A DNA stretch of 9,237 nucleotides, from positions 1-9,237 of the forward strand of contig DATBLZ010000144.1 of the NCBI GenBank assembly GCA_036555065.1. Direction: 5' to 3'. Positions 6,014 to 9,237 of this stretch are shown here, one piece after another. The number at the start of each line of letters is the position of its first letter. The stretch's first letter is position 1. The notes beneath the pieces are model-generated. The model was not told the DNA's origin and did not search any database. It saw nothing but the letters and a program-made list of their open reading frames with translations. The stretch comes from DATBLZ01 sp036555065 (GTDB taxonomy: Bacteria > Pseudomonadota > Gammaproteobacteria > Steroidobacterales > Rariloculaceae). Both the position numbers and the translations under genes were made by a program.

Positions 6014-6682
6014 GGTTACGCCCGCTCCTACCGCCTTGCGGACCGGGTGCGCGGGGTGCCATTCGGGGACGACGACGCCGAGCGAGACGATCATCTTCAA
6101 TGCGTCCTCGACGGCCATCTCGAGCTCGATGGCTTCATCGCGCGGAACGAATACGATGAAGCCCGAGGCCGCGTTCGGCGTGGTCGGAATGAATGCGGTC
6201 AGCAGGCTCTGACCCGTCGCGGCGTTGAGCTCCGGCACGTCTTCGGAGGTCTGGAGCGCGATTCTATAGACGCCCTTGCGCGGATATTGAACGAGCAGCA
6301 CCTTCTTGAAGGAGCTTCCACTCTCGTTGAGGAGTACCGCCGCGAACTTCTTGACCGCGCCGTAGACGAGCCGCACGAACGGGATGCGCTGCATGAACCC
6401 TTCGTACGAATGCAGCAGGCGCCTGCCGAGCAAGTTCGCGCCGAGCACACCCGTTCCGAGCAGCACGGTAACCGCGAGCACGAAAGCGAGCGCCGCATCG
6501 AGGCCGGGCACGGGAAACCCGATCAGCGCCTCCGGTCGATAGCCCGCAGGCAGCCAAAAGAGAAGCTGATCCATCAAGCCGAGCAGCAAGCGGAAGACGA
6601 CGATCGTCGCGCCGAGCGGTAGCCAGATCAGCAAGCCCGCGACGAGATAGCGGCGGAGCCGCACTGTGCGACGCGCGCGCAT
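5972..6682 (-). CDS. DUF502 family inner-membrane protein with REP-derived C-terminus
   Basis: This 236-residue DUF502 protein has a short Arg-rich start, two hydrophobic segments (about 13-37 and 63-85) and then a soluble domain. Family signatures are RIPFVRLVYGAVKKF (99-113) and AFIPTTPNAASGFIVFVP (163-180). It is predicted to sit in the inner membrane, with positive residues at the N-terminus and after the second helix suggesting cytoplasmic ends. The molecular role of DUF502 is not established; in Gammaproteobacteria it is often found between an fmdB-type gene and aspS, as here. The ATG at 6682 shares its A with the last base of the TGA of the upstream gene (TGATG), which suggests translational coupling. 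Residues 218-236 (VGAGV to SRD) and the TAA at 5972-5974 are encoded by the REP repeat, so this tail is probably not ancestral. The conserved part ends near residue 217. Confidence 0.9.
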   Translation of the reverse strand: MRARRTVRLRRYLVAGLLIWLPLGATIVVFRLLLGLMDQLLFWLPAGYRPEALIGFPVPGLDAALAFVLAVTVLLGTGVLGANLLGRRLLHSYEGFMQRIPFVRLVYGAVKKFAAVLLNESGSSFKKVLLVQYPRKGVYRIALQTSEDVPELNAATGQSLLTAFIPTTPNAASGFIVFVPRDEAIELEMAVEDALKMIVSLGVVVPEWHPAHPVRKAVGAGVTVGAASAANPKSRD

Positions 6683-7059
6683 CAGGCGGCCTCGCTGGGT
6701 GCGCTCTTTGCTGCGGACTTCGCGGCACCTTTGGATTTCTTCTTGTCGCTTGCGGCGCTCGGCGCCTTCTTGTCGGCGCTTGCATCCGTCTTGCCTTCCT
6801 TGGCCTTCGCGTCGTCCTTCGATTTCGCCTCGTCTTTAGAAGCGCCGGTCTCGGCGAGATTGCGCTTCTTCTCGCCGTCGGCCTTGAAATCGGTCTCGTA
6901 CCAGCCGCCGCCCTTGAGTCTGAACGCCGGCGCCGACATGAGCCGCTTCAACGCGGGCTTGCCGCACTCGGGGCATTTGCGCAGCACTTTATCGCTGATC
7001 TTCTGCAAGGCATCGAGCGTATGCCCGCAAGAACGACATCCATATTCGTAGATGGGCAT
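6682..7059 (-). CDS. FmdB-family zinc-ribbon protein with Lys/Ala-rich tail
   Basis: The 125-residue protein begins MPIYEYGCRSCGHTLDALQK, the typical start of the FmdB/CxxC_CXXC_SSSS regulatory domain. C8, C11, C29 and C32 form a predicted zinc ribbon, followed by LKRLMSAPAFRLKGGGWYETD (37-57). From about residue 58 to the end it becomes low complexity, rich in Lys, Ala, Ser and Asp, and is probably disordered. Family members are named after a putative regulator of amidase genes in Methylophilus, but most have no proven function; zinc binding is inferred from the cysteines. It lies 87 bp downstream of clpB and overlaps the DUF502 start by one base. AGGA lies 6 nt before the ATG at 7059, inside a possible small hairpin. 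The basic tail could bind nucleic acid, but nothing in the sequence proves that. Confidence 0.9.
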   Translation of the reverse strand: MPIYEYGCRSCGHTLDALQKISDKVLRKCPECGKPALKRLMSAPAFRLKGGGWYETDFKADGEKKRNLAETGASKDEAKSKDDAKAKEGKTDASADKKAPSAASDKKKSKGAAKSAAKSAPSEAA

Positions 7060-7062
7060 ACG

Positions 7063-7086
7063 CCGTCCTACACGATCCCTGGACGG
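7063..7086 (-). promoter_or_regulatory. Possible hairpin over the ribosome site of the zinc-ribbon gene
   Basis: In the - strand transcript CCGTCC (7086-7081) can pair with GGACGG (7068-7063) around a 12-nt loop, burying part of the AGGA site at 7066-7069 before the ATG at 7059. A second GGACGG (7130-7125) lies just after the clpB stop and could compete for the same CCGTCC. A 6-bp stem in GC-rich DNA can arise by chance, and I saw no U-run terminator and no convincing sigma-70 promoter in the 7060-7146 gap. Confidence 0.25.
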
Positions 7087-7146
7087 GTAATGGTTCTGGC
7101 AAACGGGGCCAAATTCAAGGGGCGCCGTCCCGGCTCGCGCGCATTG

Positions 7147-9237
<2,091 letters not shown>

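Noticed and set aside
7090..7118. Sigma-70 promoter before the zinc-ribbon gene (TTGAAT at 7118-7113 with AACCAT 17 nt later)
   Set aside because: The -10 matches only 3 of 6 positions and shifting the spacing does not improve it; not good enough to annotate.

Overview
The window is GC-rich, dense bacterial chromosome, and almost certainly gammaproteobacterial. The evidence is the gene order clpB - fmdB-type zinc ribbon - DUF502 membrane protein - aspS - nudB. ClpB matches the Gammaproteobacteria type closely as I remember it, AspRS resembles the Pseudomonas type, and the intergenic repeat (core GTAGGAGCGAC) is of the REP type common in Xanthomonadales, Pseudomonas and related soil or freshwater Gammaproteobacteria. 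I cannot name a genus; a Xanthomonadales/Steroidobacterales-like lineage is a reasonable guess.

Layout: Positions 1-1224 (+ strand) hold the 3' part of a large ATPase/TPR regulator whose start lies outside the window. Everything else is on the - strand, transcribed from the right edge leftwards: clpB (5' end missing, 9237-7147), an fmdB-type zinc-ribbon gene (7059-6682), a DUF502 membrane protein gene sharing one base with it (6682-5972), aspS (5881-4115), a nudB gene fused in frame to an alpha/beta hydrolase (4084-2987), a BBE-like FAD-linked oxidase (2961-1540), and a small DUF4242 protein (1494-1228). Gaps are 0-90 bp, so the - strand genes could be read as one or a few overlapping transcription units. 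The last - strand gene converges on the + strand regulator with only 3 bp between the two stop codons. No tRNA, rRNA, CRISPR array, insertion sequence or prophage gene was seen, and there is no gene-free stretch over 300 bases.

How the genes fit together: The right two-thirds is housekeeping: protein disaggregation (ClpB), aspartyl-tRNA synthesis (AspS) and folate precursor synthesis (NudB), with two conserved but poorly understood partners (zinc ribbon, DUF502). AspRS carries the His and PEG-motif Gly associated with non-discriminating enzymes, which predicts that Asn-tRNA is made through GatCAB. The oxidase/DUF4242 pair at the left end looks like an accessory addition to this cluster.

Most notable points: (i) the uninterrupted NudB-alpha/beta-hydrolase fusion, with both catalytic sites intact; (ii) a REP/REPIN-like repeat at 5936-6031 that supplies the last 19 residues and the stop codon of the DUF502 protein and ends in three tandem 12-bp units ahead of aspS. 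I found no convincing wholly new multi-gene system; these two are the most unusual signals.
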